A DNA stretch of 12,468 nt from Bacillota bacterium (GTDB lineage: Bacteria > Bacillota > Clostridia > Acetivibrionales > DTU013), in contig JAEYRF010000037.1 in assembly GCA_023409615.1 (NCBI GenBank), positions 1 to 12,468 on the forward strand, read 5' to 3'. The notes beneath the pieces were generated by a model, which made no database searches, was not told where the DNA came from, and saw nothing but the letters and a program-made list of their open reading frames with translations. Position numbers and translations under genes: made by a program. How positions within the stretch are numbered: the first letter of the stretch is position 1; each line of letters starts with the position of its first letter. Shown one piece after another: positions 5,394-12,468 of this stretch.

Positions 5394-7280
5394 TTATTTC
5401 TTGTCATCCTCGTCGACTACTTTATAATCAGCATCGTACACATTATCTTGTGCCGGTCCCTGATCACCGTGGTTTGCTCCACCTCCGAAATCCGGACCTC
5501 CTTCGAAACCGGGACCGGCGCCGGGGTTCGGTCCACCTGCTGCATCCGGGTTTTGCTGGTATATCTTTGAGGATATATCATAGAATGACTGTGTCAATGT
5601 CTCACTTGCTGCTTTGATCTTCTCTGTATCAGTTCCCTTCAATGCTTCTTTCACATTGTTAATCTCAGTCTCAATCTTCGCCTTATCATCAGCACCCAAC
5701 TTATCTCCAAGATCCTTGATTGTCTTCTCAGACTGATAGACCATTGAGTCGGCATTATTCCTGACTTCGATTTCTTCTTTGCGCTTCTTATCCTCTGACG
5801 CAAATTTCTCCGCATCCTTGACAGCCTGATCAATATCAGCATCAGTCAGATTAGATGAGGCCGTGATTGTAACCTTCTGCTCATTACCTGTACCAAGATC
5901 CTTTGCTGAAACATGTACTATACCATTGGCATCAATATCAAAGGATACTTCTATCTGAGGAACTCCCCTTGGCGCCGGTGGGATACCGGTCAACTGGAAT
6001 CTTCCTAATGTCTTATTGTACTGTGCCATTTCTCTCTCGCCCTGCAGAACGTGGACCTCAACACTGGTCTGACCGTCTGCTGCCGTAGAGAATACCTGGC
6101 TCTTCTTTGTAGGTATAGTTGTATTCCTATCGATCAGTTTTGTGAATACACCACCAAGTGTTTCAATACCAAGCGACAAGGGAGTGACATCCAGCAGGAG
6201 CAGATCCTTGACTTCACCTGTGAGAACACCTGCCTGAATAGCTGCGCCGACTGCCACACACTCGTCAGGATTGATGCCTTTGAACGGTTCTTTTCCTAAA
6301 TATTTTTTAACAGCATCCTGAACTGCCGGTATCCTTGTTGATCCACCAACAAGTAGAATCTTATCAATCTTGTCGGGTGTCAACCCTGCGTCCTGCATTG
6401 CCTGTCTGGTGGGTCCCATTGACTTTTCAACCAGATCTGCGGTCAATTCGTCAAACTTAGCTCTTGTAAGTGTAATGTCAAGATGTTTCGGTCCAGAAGC
6501 ATCTGCTGTAATGAAAGGCAGATTTACGTTGGATGTAGCTACACCTGAAAGCTCGATCTTTGCTTTCTCAGCCGCTTCCTTAAGACGCTGCATTGCCATC
6601 TTGTCATTTCTGAGATCAATGCCATTTTCGCGTTTAAATGTGTCTGCCAGATAATCCATGACCCTCTGGTCAAAATCATCGCCGCCAAGTTTGTTGTTGC
6701 CATGAGTTGCAAGCACTTCGAATACGCCATCACCGATCTCAAGTATTGATACGTCAAATGTTCCGCCGCCAAGGTCGTAAACCATAATCTTCTGGTCGCT
6801 TTCCTTGTCGAGCCCATATGCAAGAGCTGCCGCAGTCGGCTCATTGATGATCCTCATGACTTCAAGTCCTGCTATCTTACCGGCATCCTTCGTAGCCTGT
6901 CTCTGAGCATCACTGAAATATGCGGGTACAGTAATAACCGCCTGAGTGATCGTCTCACCAAGATAAGCCTCGGCATCTGCCTTCATCTTCTGCAGTACCA
7001 TGGATGAAATCTCTTGAGGTGTATATGTTTTATCGTCGATTTTTATTTTTTTGTCGGTACCCATTTCTCTTTTAATAGAAATAATGGTCCTTTCAGGATT
7101 TGTAATTGCCTGTCTTTTTGCAACCTGTCCAACCAGTCTTTCACCTGTTTTTGAAAATGCGACTACGGACGGAGTAGTTCTGTTTCCCTCGGGATTAGCA
7201 ATAACGACCGGCTCTCCGCCTTCCATTACCGCTACGCACGAATTCGTAGTTCCCAAATCTATACCTATTACTTTTGCCAT
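5394..7280 (-). CDS. dnaK: Chaperone protein DnaK (Hsp70)
   Basis: ATP-dependent Hsp70 chaperone of the cytoplasm. The 628 residues are complete. The ATPase domain opens with VIGIDLGTTNSCVAVMEGGE (4-23), then INEPTAAALAYGLDK and YDLGGGTFDVSILEIGDG (168-185), and LVGGSTRIPAVQ. The interdomain linker LLLLDVTPLSLGIETLGG leads into the substrate-binding domain. The C-terminus is a Gly/Pro-rich tail ending in YKVVDEDDKK. The N-terminal half lacks the roughly 24-residue insertion after about residue 78 found in E. coli-type DnaK, a Gram-positive marker. The ATG at 7280 follows GGGAGG at 6 nt. The gene is 87 bp after grpE, with a good sigma-A-like promoter in the gap, so it can be made both from the CIRCE promoter and on its own. 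Confidence 0.99.
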   Translation of the reverse strand: MAKVIGIDLGTTNSCVAVMEGGEPVVIANPEGNRTTPSVVAFSKTGERLVGQVAKRQAITNPERTIISIKREMGTDKKIKIDDKTYTPQEISSMVLQKMKADAEAYLGETITQAVITVPAYFSDAQRQATKDAGKIAGLEVMRIINEPTAAALAYGLDKESDQKIMVYDLGGGTFDVSILEIGDGVFEVLATHGNNKLGGDDFDQRVMDYLADTFKRENGIDLRNDKMAMQRLKEAAEKAKIELSGVATSNVNLPFITADASGPKHLDITLTRAKFDELTADLVEKSMGPTRQAMQDAGLTPDKIDKILLVGGSTRIPAVQDAVKKYLGKEPFKGINPDECVAVGAAIQAGVLTGEVKDLLLLDVTPLSLGIETLGGVFTKLIDRNTTIPTKKSQVFSTAADGQTSVEVHVLQGEREMAQYNKTLGRFQLTGIPPAPRGVPQIEVSFDIDANGIVHVSAKDLGTGNEQKVTITASSNLTDADIDQAVKDAEKFASEDKKRKEEIEVRNNADSMVYQSEKTIKDLGDKLGADDKAKIETEINNVKEALKGTDTEKIKAASETLTQSFYDISSKIYQQNPDAAGGPNPGAGPGFEGGPDFGGGANHGDQGPAQDNVYDADYKVVDEDDKK

Positions 7281-7307
7281 AATATACCTCCCAATTTTTT
7301 ACAAATA

Positions 7308-7336
7308 ATTATATTTTGAATTAAAATAATTCACAA
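7308..7336 (-). promoter_or_regulatory. Probable dnaK promoter in the grpE-dnaK gap
   Basis: The minus strand has TTGTGA (7336-7331), a 17-bp AT-rich spacer, and a perfect TATAAT (7313-7308). This predicts a start near 7301, about 20 nt before the dnaK ATG. No CIRCE copy is nearby, so this promoter would escape direct HrcA control. The region is AT-rich, so a chance match is possible. Confidence 0.5.
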
Positions 7337-7367
7337 CTTTTATTCAGCTCCGGTATGCTTCACATCG

Positions 7368-8024
7368 TCAGTTCGCAACCTTCACCATGCTGTACCGAAT
7401 CACCTTGTCCTTATAAATATAGCCCTTCTGGAATTCCTCGACAACGGTATTATGTCCGACAGTATCATCCTCCACATGCATTACAGCATTATGACGCATA
7501 GGATCAAACTGTTGATTCACGGCTGCAATTTCCTCAACGCCAATGCATTTAAATGTTTCCATAAACTGCTTTAATACCATGTCGACTCCATCCTTGAGTG
7601 CCAAAGCAGAACTATCTGCGGAAATGGCCTGAATAGCTCTCTCCACATTATCCAATACAGGAAGGAAAGCACATACCACATCGCTTACTGCGTCAGTATA
7701 TAACGCTTCCTTCTCTTTCGCCGACCTTTTCTTGAAGTTATCAAACTCGGCAGCAGTCCTTTGAAGCTTGTCAAGATACTCTGTACACTGCTTTGTCTTC
7801 TCCTCAAGTTCTCTCTTGATGCTCTGAAATTCGTCCGAATTTATATCGTCCGATCCCATATCATCCAACTTTGTCCCGTCCAGCTTTATATCGCCTGAGT
7901 CCATCACCTTGGAATTCAATTCTTCTGATCCTGATGTTTTCTTCTCCATTTCTTCTATATCTGTCCCTTTCATATTTTCAGCCTCGCATGCCTCTGCTCG
8001 CATATGCTGTTTTCTTCCACCCAT
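7368..8024 (-). CDS. grpE: Nucleotide exchange factor GrpE
   Basis: Dimeric exchange factor that releases ADP from DnaK. Of 218 residues, the first 55 or so are charged, Asp/Glu/Lys/Ser-rich and probably disordered, with repeating pieces such as DIKLDGTKLDD. A long helical, coiled-coil region follows (about 60-100), including RTAAEFDNFKKRSAKEKE. The C-terminal beta domain shows the GrpE signature VEDDTVGHNTVVEEFQKGYI and ends KVIRYSMVKVAN. The ATG at 8024 has GAGGG 5 nt upstream. Internal Met8 and Met18 cannot be excluded because this end is not conserved. The gene is third in order from the CIRCE promoter, 93 bp after hrcA. Confidence 0.96.
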   Translation of the reverse strand: MGGRKQHMRAEACEAENMKGTDIEEMEKKTSGSEELNSKVMDSGDIKLDGTKLDDMGSDDINSDEFQSIKRELEEKTKQCTEYLDKLQRTAAEFDNFKKRSAKEKEALYTDAVSDVVCAFLPVLDNVERAIQAISADSSALALKDGVDMVLKQFMETFKCIGVEEIAAVNQQFDPMRHNAVMHVEDDTVGHNTVVEEFQKGYIYKDKVIRYSMVKVAN

Positions 8025-8117
8025 GTCTTCCCTCTCATCCTTTGGTATTTTCCCCTCCAGTCGATTATCGTACCTTCAGAGAATGTTGCTCCGTCCTGCA
8101 GATTACCCATAACCACT

Positions 8118-9158
8118 TTACTCCGGGCCAAGCAATCTGTTGATTTCTGCACTCATAAACTTCCTGATGTAGCTCATTGCTGATATTACCTTTGGGTACT
8201 CCATCCTTGTAGGCCCGATAATACCGATTGTGCCAAAAAAACTATCTGCAATATTGTAATTTGCAGTAATAAGGCTGCAATCCTGGATACCTGTCAAATC
8301 ATTTTCCGAACCAATCCTGATAACGATTCCACCTGTATCGGATGCATCGAACAATATCCTGCCGATACTTGTCTTCTCATCCAGCATACTCATGAATTCC
8401 TTTGCCTTCAGAATATCTCTGAACTCAGGGTGGTTCAATATGTTTGTTGTACCCTCAACATAAACTTCCGTGCTGTCTACCTGGTTAATACAATCAGCAA
8501 CACCTTGCAGTATCGGCAATAGAATCTCCGCCGACAGGCCAATCTCTTTTTCAATCTCAAGAATCAGCTTCCGGTTGACCTTTTCAATCGTCAGCCCGTT
8601 CATTTTATTGTTCAGCGCATTGGAAACCATGATAAGCGTATCCGGCTGGACATGTTCGGATATTTTGACCAGATTGTTACGAACAACACCTGCATTGGTA
8701 ACAACGATGACCATCGCCTTGCCCACTTCTATTGGTACCACCTGCAAAGCCTTAATGGTACTTGTCTTCATCTGCTGTGTCACAGCCATTGAGGTGTATT
8801 TGGTAAAGCGTGACAAAACAGCAGAGGCCTGTCTGATCAATTGGCTCATTTCATTAATATGCAGCTCCATCGCCAACCTGATCTTCTCGATCTCCTCCTG
8901 ATGAAGGTCATAAACCTGCATCAACTGATCTACATATAAACGGTAACCTTTGTCGGAAGGAATCCTGCCTGCAGATGTATGCGGTTGTGCAAGATATCCC
9001 ATCTCCTCAAGATCCGACATTTCATTTCTGATCGTTGCTGAACTTAATCCAAGTTCATGCTTTCTGGCAATTGTCCTTGAACCGATCGGCTCAGCCGTAT
9101 CAATGTAGTCATCGATGATGGCTTGAAGAATCTTTTTCTTTCTCTCATCCATATTCAT
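8118..9158 (-). CDS. hrcA: Heat-inducible transcription repressor HrcA
   Basis: Repressor of class I heat-shock genes; it binds CIRCE and needs GroEL to fold, so stress relieves repression. The N-terminal winged helix begins MDERKKKILQAIIDDYIDTA and carries EPIGSRTIARKHELGLSSAT plus IRNEMSDLEEMGYLAQPHTS AGRIPSDKGYR, the strongest signature of the family. The rest is the GAF-like dimerisation region, with GPTRMEYPKVISAMSYIR near the end. The frame is also open from a GTG at 9167, but this touches the ribosome binding site; GGGAG sits 8 nt before the ATG at 9158, so I start there (346 residues). A perfect CIRCE element upstream indicates autoregulation. Confidence 0.97.
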   Translation of the reverse strand: MNMDERKKKILQAIIDDYIDTAEPIGSRTIARKHELGLSSATIRNEMSDLEEMGYLAQPHTSAGRIPSDKGYRLYVDQLMQVYDLHQEEIEKIRLAMELHINEMSQLIRQASAVLSRFTKYTSMAVTQQMKTSTIKALQVVPIEVGKAMVIVVTNAGVVRNNLVKISEHVQPDTLIMVSNALNNKMNGLTIEKVNRKLILEIEKEIGLSAEILLPILQGVADCINQVDSTEVYVEGTTNILNHPEFRDILKAKEFMSMLDEKTSIGRILFDASDTGGIVIRIGSENDLTGIQDCSLITANYNIADSFFGTIGIIGPTRMEYPKVISAMSYIRKFMSAEINRLLGPE

Positions 9159-9173
9159 CTCATACACTCCCGT

Positions 9174-9218
9174 AAAAAAATCTCACCGAAACAATTCATA
9201 GTATATATACGTTTCGAT
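9174..9218 (-). promoter_or_regulatory. Possible leader hairpin with U-tract before hrcA
   Basis: In the hrcA 5' leader the minus strand has ATCGAAAC (9218-9211) and GTTTCGGT (9192-9185), an 8-bp stem with one G-U pair and an 18-nt loop. GAGA and seven T residues (9180-9174) follow. It resembles a weak intrinsic terminator between CIRCE and the hrcA start and could attenuate the operon. The low GC content and the 4-nt gap before the U-tract make this uncertain. Confidence 0.3.
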
Positions 9219-9233
9219 TTAATTATTTGTTTG

Positions 9234-9260
9234 TTAGCACTCTAAGCTATCGAGTGCTAA
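9234..9260. promoter_or_regulatory. CIRCE operator (HrcA binding site)
   Basis: TTAGCACTC (9234-9242), a 9-bp spacer, and GAGTGCTAA (9252-9260) form the perfect consensus CIRCE inverted repeat. It lies immediately downstream of the -10 element of the hrcA promoter and covers the first transcribed bases. HrcA bound here should block the hrcA-grpE-dnaK operon in the absence of stress. It is the only CIRCE copy in the window. Confidence 0.97.
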
Positions 9261-9269
9261 TATACATTA

Positions 9270-9298
9270 AAAATACCACCTTGGAATTTATTTGTCAA
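9270..9298 (-). promoter_or_regulatory. Sigma-A promoter of the hrcA operon
   Basis: The minus strand shows a perfect TTGACA -35 (9298-9293), a 17-bp spacer, and TATTTT -10 (9275-9270) with TG one base upstream (extended -10). The predicted start is near 9263, directly before CIRCE. This gives a leader of about 105 nt to the hrcA ATG. Confidence 0.85.
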
Positions 9299-9321
9299 GA
9301 TGTATTTGATAAAAGCTAATT

Positions 9322-9369
9322 GCGATACAACCATGTTCAGCCGCAATGCAACCATGTTCAACTGCAATC
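9322..9369. repeat. 21-bp tandem repeat upstream of the hrcA promoter
   Basis: Two units (9322-9342 and 9343-9363) share the core CAACCATGTTCA and start GCGAT or GCAAT; a third begins at 9364 (GCAATC) and breaks off. The array lies about 60-107 bp upstream of the predicted hrcA transcription start. It may be a protein-binding site or merely replication slippage. Confidence 0.75.
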
Positions 9370-9371
9370 GA

Positions 9372-9527
9372 AAGTGAGCAAAAATTCAAGTTATGGGCGA
9401 CCAGTCGCTCGATTTTCTGGTAATTTAGCTCAATAATGCAGCTTAATCCCTATTTATGTAATCCAATCTTGCAATATATACCGTTTTTTCAGAAATTTCT
9501 GTCCAAAAGTGAAAATTCTGCTCACTT
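9372..9527. mobile_element. Possible small element with terminal inverted repeats
   Basis: Both ends carry the same sequence in opposite orientation: AAGTGAGCA followed by AAAATTCA on the left (9372-9388), and inward on the minus strand from the right AAGTGAGCA followed by GAATTTTCA (9527-9510). Weak similarity continues inward, and each end then has a short palindrome. No transposase and no target-site duplication are visible. It could be a miniature or decayed insertion element, or simply a fortuitous inverted repeat. Confidence 0.3.
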
Positions 9528-9544
9528 CACTAGTTTTCATTGAA

Positions 9545-10897
9545 CTATATGAATTCCATAAACGCTTCATTTGCAAAATCCAGACCTTTCACAGATAGTC
9601 TGTAGGAATTAGAATTCTCATCAAAAATAATCAGCCCTTTTCTTACGAGGTTATCCAGCTCCTTCCCATAAATAGAGCGAAGGCTATGTCCAAACCTTTC
9701 TGCAAACTCCTTCTCAAAAACGCCATCAGTCAGGCGCAGTCCCAGTATCATGAACTCAGACATAGCCTCCTGCCTGCCGATAAACTGTGTTTCAGCATGA
9801 TCGATGAATTGCATATCACTCTGCAGATCGTTCTGCATTTCAGTCTGCGGATTGTGCCGGGAATCAGTCTCGATAACCTTCCGCATATCACTCTGCATTT
9901 CAGTCTGGGAATCCTTACGTATATCTTTCCACATATCCTTCCGCAGATTACTCTCCACGGCCTCAATATACTTCTCTATTCCTGACACATTGCTGAACCG
10001 GGTGCTACTCAGAAAAGAATGTGCACCCGCCCCGAAACCCGCATACTCATGAGCCTTCCAATAGACGAGATTATGCTTGCATTCATATCCCGGCCTGGAA
10101 AAATTCGAGATCTCATACTGTCGGAAGCCCTTCTTTGCGAGTGCTTCAACTGTATAATGATACATTTGCCTATCCAGTTCATCCTCTGCTGGTTTCAACA
10201 TCCCGGCAGCAAGCCGATCTCCAAAGACAGTACCTTCCTCTATCTTTAGGTCATAGCAGGACAGATGCGTCAAAGGAGACACTGAATCCACATTCAATTC
10301 CTCAGCCCGTTCATGCTCTCCGCTCTTGTCTCCAGCCCGTAGGCTCTGCAACGAAGTTACTGCCTCAAGTGTATCAGCCCAATCTTCAAGTGTCTGACCG
10401 GGTAGCCCAAATATCAGATCAGTGTTGATATTTCGAAAACCCGCTCTATATGCAGCATCAATATTTTCAATATACTGTTGCCTATTGTGGATCCTCCCGA
10501 GATCCTTCAGCAATCTGTCCTGCCAGGCTTGTAGTCCGATACTTAACCTATTAACCCCGGCATCTCTATATGACTTCAGATTTTCATATGTCAATGTCCC
10601 TGGATTGCTTTCCATGCTGATCTCGGCATCGCCGTCCAGCAGCATGTATTTCGAGCATACTTCAAGCAAACCTGTGATATACTTCGGGTGCACTAAAGAA
10701 GGTGTACCCCCTCCGATAAAAATAGACCGCACAGGCCGCTTTCCAATAATATCCACCCTATACCTTATCTCTGAAAAAAGCGCATCAAAATAAGAGCCGG
10801 CAAGGTGTTCCCTGCCGGAATAGGAATTAAAATCGCAGTAATAACATTTTGATTTACAAAAGGGTATATGAATATATACTCCAATACTATTGTCCAT
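9545..10897 (-). CDS. hemW: HemW-type radical SAM protein (heme chaperone)
   Basis: Homologue of HemW, a radical-SAM protein related to coproporphyrinogen dehydrogenase HemN but acting as a heme chaperone. The cluster motif is IHIPFCKSKCYYCDF (Cys 14, 18, 21); the lack of a further Cys after CYYC favours HemW over HemN. FIGGGTPSLV (60-69) is the SAM-binding Gly motif; SMESNPGTL, RLSIGLQAW and LIFGLPGQT follow. The C-terminal HemN-type domain resumes around GRQEAMSEFMILGLRL. At 450 residues it exceeds the usual 375-390. Two in-frame insertions explain this: about 187-206, and about 318-374, a charged Met/Gln/Asp-rich stretch with duplicated QTEMQ. The ATG at 10897 follows AAGGTGG at 4 nt. It stands 107 bp after lepA, the conserved lepA-hemW-hrcA order. 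Confidence 0.94.
   Translation of the reverse strand: MDNSIGVYIHIPFCKSKCYYCDFNSYSGREHLAGSYFDALFSEIRYRVDIIGKRPVRSIFIGGGTPSLVHPKYITGLLEVCSKYMLLDGDAEISMESNPGTLTYENLKSYRDAGVNRLSIGLQAWQDRLLKDLGRIHNRQQYIENIDAAYRAGFRNINTDLIFGLPGQTLEDWADTLEAVTSLQSLRAGDKSGEHERAEELNVDSVSPLTHLSCYDLKIEEGTVFGDRLAAGMLKPAEDELDRQMYHYTVEALAKKGFRQYEISNFSRPGYECKHNLVYWKAHEYAGFGAGAHSFLSSTRFSNVSGIEKYIEAVESNLRKDMWKDIRKDSQTEMQSDMRKVIETDSRHNPQTEMQNDLQSDMQFIDHAETQFIGRQEAMSEFMILGLRLTDGVFEKEFAERFGHSLRSIYGKELDNLVRKGLIIFDENSNSYRLSVKGLDFANEAFMEFI
9776..9946. repeat. Internal DNA repeats encoding the HemW insertion
   Basis: Within hemW, GCATATCACTCTGCA occurs at 9811-9825 and 9883-9897 (72 bp apart), and TCTGCATTTCAGTCTG at 9832-9847 and 9892-9907 (60 bp apart). 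Degenerate copies such as CCTTCCGCA follow to about 9946. All spacings are multiples of 3, so the reading frame is kept. The pattern suggests recent in-frame tandem duplication. Confidence 0.8.
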
Positions 10898-10974
10898 AAA
10901 ACCACCTTATTGCCAGTGCCTGCCTGGTCCAGCATAATCAAGCTTAATTTCATCCGCCAGGGCCATCCTCCAAG

Positions 10975-11007
10975 CACCAGCCTAATTTAGCTATATTCAC
11001 CAGCCTA
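10975..11007. repeat. Short direct repeat at the lepA 3' end
   Basis: CACCAGCCTA occurs at 10975-10984 and again at 10998-11007, 23 bp apart, the second copy covering the lepA stop codon. A related pair, GCCTGGTCCAGC and GCCTAGTCCAGC, lies near 10924 and 11003. Together they suggest that the end of lepA was partly duplicated into the lepA-hemW gap. No function is implied. Confidence 0.5.
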
Positions 11008-12468
11008 GTCCAGCTTCAGCACGCTCATGAATGCCTCCTGCGGCACTTCCACCGAGCCAACCTGGCGCATGCGCTTCTTGCCTTCCTTCTGCTTCTCCAG
11101 CAGCTTTTTCTTTCTGGTTATGTCGCCTCCATAGCACTTGGCCAAGACGTCCTTTCGATAGGCACCAACCGTCTCCCGAGCAATAATCTTTCCACCGATA
11201 CAAGCCTGTATCGGAACCTCAAACTGATGTCTCGGTATGGCATCCTTTAACTTCTCGGCAATCCGGCGACCTCTGGCATAAGCTTTTTCTGAGTGAACAA
11301 TAAATGAAAGTGCATCAACCATTTCTCCGTTGAGTAATATGTCCAGCTTCACCAGATCGGACTCTCTGTAGCCTGACATCTCGTAGTCAAAAGATGCAAA
11401 GCCCTTTGTCCTGGATTTCAATGCGTCAAAAAAATCATAAATGATCTCATTTAGTGGCATCTCATAGGTCAAAATAACTCTGGACGCATCCATATATGAC
11501 ATATCCTTATAGATACCGCGCCTTTCTTGTGAAAGCTCCATAATGCTGCCCACATATTCAATGGGTGTCATGATGGTCGCTTTGATAATAGGCTCCTCCA
11601 TTTTATCTATTGACATAATATTAGGCAGATTTGTTGGATTGTCTATTTCCAGAACATCTCCATTATTCATTTTAATTTTATAAATAACGCTGGGCGCTGT
11701 GGTGACCAGATCAAGATCATATTCTCTCTCAAGTCTTTCCTGTATAATCTCCATATGCAAAAGGCCCAGGAATCCGCATCTGAATCCGAATCCAAGCGCA
11801 ACCGATGTTTCAGGTTCAAACGTGAGAGATGCATCATTGAGCTGCAATTTCTCCAAAGCATCTCTAAGATCGCCATACCTTGCTCCGTCTGCAGGATAAA
11901 TCCCACAGAAAACCATGGACAGCACTTTCTTATAACCAGGCAGCGGTTCAGCTGCAGGCCTGTTCGCCAGTGTAACTGTGTCACCCACCCGTGTATCCCG
12001 TACGTTCTTTATGCTGGCCGAAATATAGCCAACATCTCCGGCAAGAAGTCCACTGCATGGTGAGTACTGGCCCGGTCTGAAATATCCAACCTCATTGACC
12101 ACGAACTCCTTTTTCGTATACATCATGCGAATCGTATCACCCTGTTTGACGGAACCCTCCATAAGCCTGATGTGTACGATAACGCCTTTATAGCTGTCAT
12201 AAAATGAATCGAAGATAAGCGCCTTAAGCGGAGCATTTTCATCTCCTGCAGGAGCGGGTATCTGTTTTACGATCTGTTCCAGGACCGCTTCAATATTAAT
12301 TCCGTTTTTAGCTGAAATCTCCGGAGCATCTTTACAGTCCAAACCGATAACATCTTCGATTTCCTTTTTCACATGCTCCGGCTGTGCACTGGGCAGATCA
12401 ATTTTATTAATCACAGGCATGATTTCCAGATTATGATCCAGTGCAAGATAAACATTTGCAAGTGTCTG
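11005..12468 (-). CDS. lepA: Elongation factor 4 (LepA), 5' end outside window
   Basis: Ribosome-associated translational GTPase (EF4) related to EF-G. The frame stays open to the window end, leaving 487 of about 600 residues; the N-terminal G1-G3 motifs are missing because of the window edge. The first visible residues are QTLANVYLALDHNLEIMPVI, running into the G4 motif NKIDLP. Domain II follows (GDTIRMMYTKKEFVV), then ETSVALGFGFRCGFLGLLHM EIIQERLEREYDLDL in the EF-G-like domain III/V region. The LepA-specific C-terminal domain is complete: PRHQFEVPIQACIGGKIIAR, ETVGAYRKDVLAKCYGGDIT, RKKKLLEKQKEGKKRMRQVG and the end FMSVLKLD. The Met at 12420 is internal, not a start. The gene heads the lepA-hemW pair. 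Confidence 0.98.
   Translation of the reverse strand, partial: QTLANVYLALDHNLEIMPVINKIDLPSAQPEHVKKEIEDVIGLDCKDAPEISAKNGINIEAVLEQIVKQIPAPAGDENAPLKALIFDSFYDSYKGVIVHIRLMEGSVKQGDTIRMMYTKKEFVVNEVGYFRPGQYSPCSGLLAGDVGYISASIKNVRDTRVGDTVTLANRPAAEPLPGYKKVLSMVFCGIYPADGARYGDLRDALEKLQLNDASLTFEPETSVALGFGFRCGFLGLLHMEIIQERLEREYDLDLVTTAPSVIYKIKMNNGDVLEIDNPTNLPNIMSIDKMEEPIIKATIMTPIEYVGSIMELSQERRGIYKDMSYMDASRVILTYEMPLNEIIYDFFDALKSRTKGFASFDYEMSGYRESDLVKLDILLNGEMVDALSFIVHSEKAYARGRRIAEKLKDAIPRHQFEVPIQACIGGKIIARETVGAYRKDVLAKCYGGDITRKKKLLEKQKEGKKRMRQVGSVEVPQEAFMSVLKLD

Larger units (their letters stand above)
9299..9544. other. Gene-free stretch between hemW and the hrcA promoter
   Basis: No convincing reading frame or RNA gene is seen in these 246 bp. 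The part nearest the promoter holds a 21-bp tandem repeat (9322-9369). The rest is bounded by imperfect inverted repeats (9372-9388 and 9510-9527) and contains two short palindromes: GCGACCAGTCGC (9397-9408) and CAGAAATTTCTG (9490-9501). Next to the hemW stop, the minus strand can form a 6-bp stem (AGTGAA with TTCACT) followed by TTT, at best a weak terminator. Confidence 0.6.

Noticed and set aside
7970..8152. 60-codon minus-strand frame spanning the hrcA-grpE gap
   Set aside because: It overlaps the end of hrcA and the start of grpE in another frame and shows no recognisable family; chance frame.
9159..9167. GTG at 9167 as hrcA start
   Set aside because: The GGGAG ribosome binding site runs into this codon; the ATG at 9158 has proper spacing.
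9397..9408. Palindrome GCGACCAGTCGC as a terminator
   Set aside because: The loop would be only 2-4 nt with a 4-bp stem, and no T-run follows directly on either strand.
10765..10977. 70-codon minus-strand frame between lepA and hemW
   Set aside because: GTG start and most of its length overlaps hemW in another frame; the hydrophobic look comes from the alternate reading of hemW codons.

Overview
This window is a housekeeping block from a low- to moderate-GC Gram-positive bacterium, most likely a member of the Clostridia. The reasons are a CIRCE-controlled hrcA-grpE-dnaK-dnaJ cluster in Bacillota order, a RemA (DUF370) protein, a DnaK without the extra N-terminal-half segment of the E. coli protein, and AGGAGG-type ribosome binding sites. 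All twelve genes lie on the minus strand, so transcription runs from high to low coordinates. No rRNA, tRNA, CRISPR array, phage gene or intact transposase was seen.

Layout in transcription order: lepA (5' end outside the window), hemW, a 377-bp gene-free stretch with a repeat cluster and the hrcA promoter plus CIRCE operator, hrcA, grpE, dnaK (with a probable promoter of its own), a terminator hairpin, a striking palindrome and extended -10 element, dnaJ (TTG start), prmA, rsmE, a second extended -10 promoter, yicC/yloC, remA, rpoZ, a terminator, and the first 203 codons of coaBC, which runs off the low-coordinate end.

The heat-shock genes form one chaperone machine: DnaK is the ATPase, DnaJ delivers substrate and stimulates hydrolysis, GrpE exchanges nucleotide, and HrcA represses the cluster at CIRCE. 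LepA, PrmA and RsmE act on the ribosome. HemW is a heme-chaperone type radical-SAM homologue. YicC is an RNase-family protein, RemA a DNA-binding regulator, RpoZ the omega subunit of RNA polymerase, and CoaBC makes 4'-phosphopantetheine for coenzyme A.

I did not find a clearly new multi-gene system. The interesting points are local: a 14-bp perfect inverted repeat overlapping the probable dnaJ promoter; two separate intergenic tandem repeats (25 bp and 21 bp units); a possible 156-bp element with terminal inverted repeats; in-frame low-complexity insertions in HemW (repeat-derived) and RsmE; loss of gmk from its usual place between remA and rpoZ; and a glutamate where many CoaC domains have their active-site cysteine.
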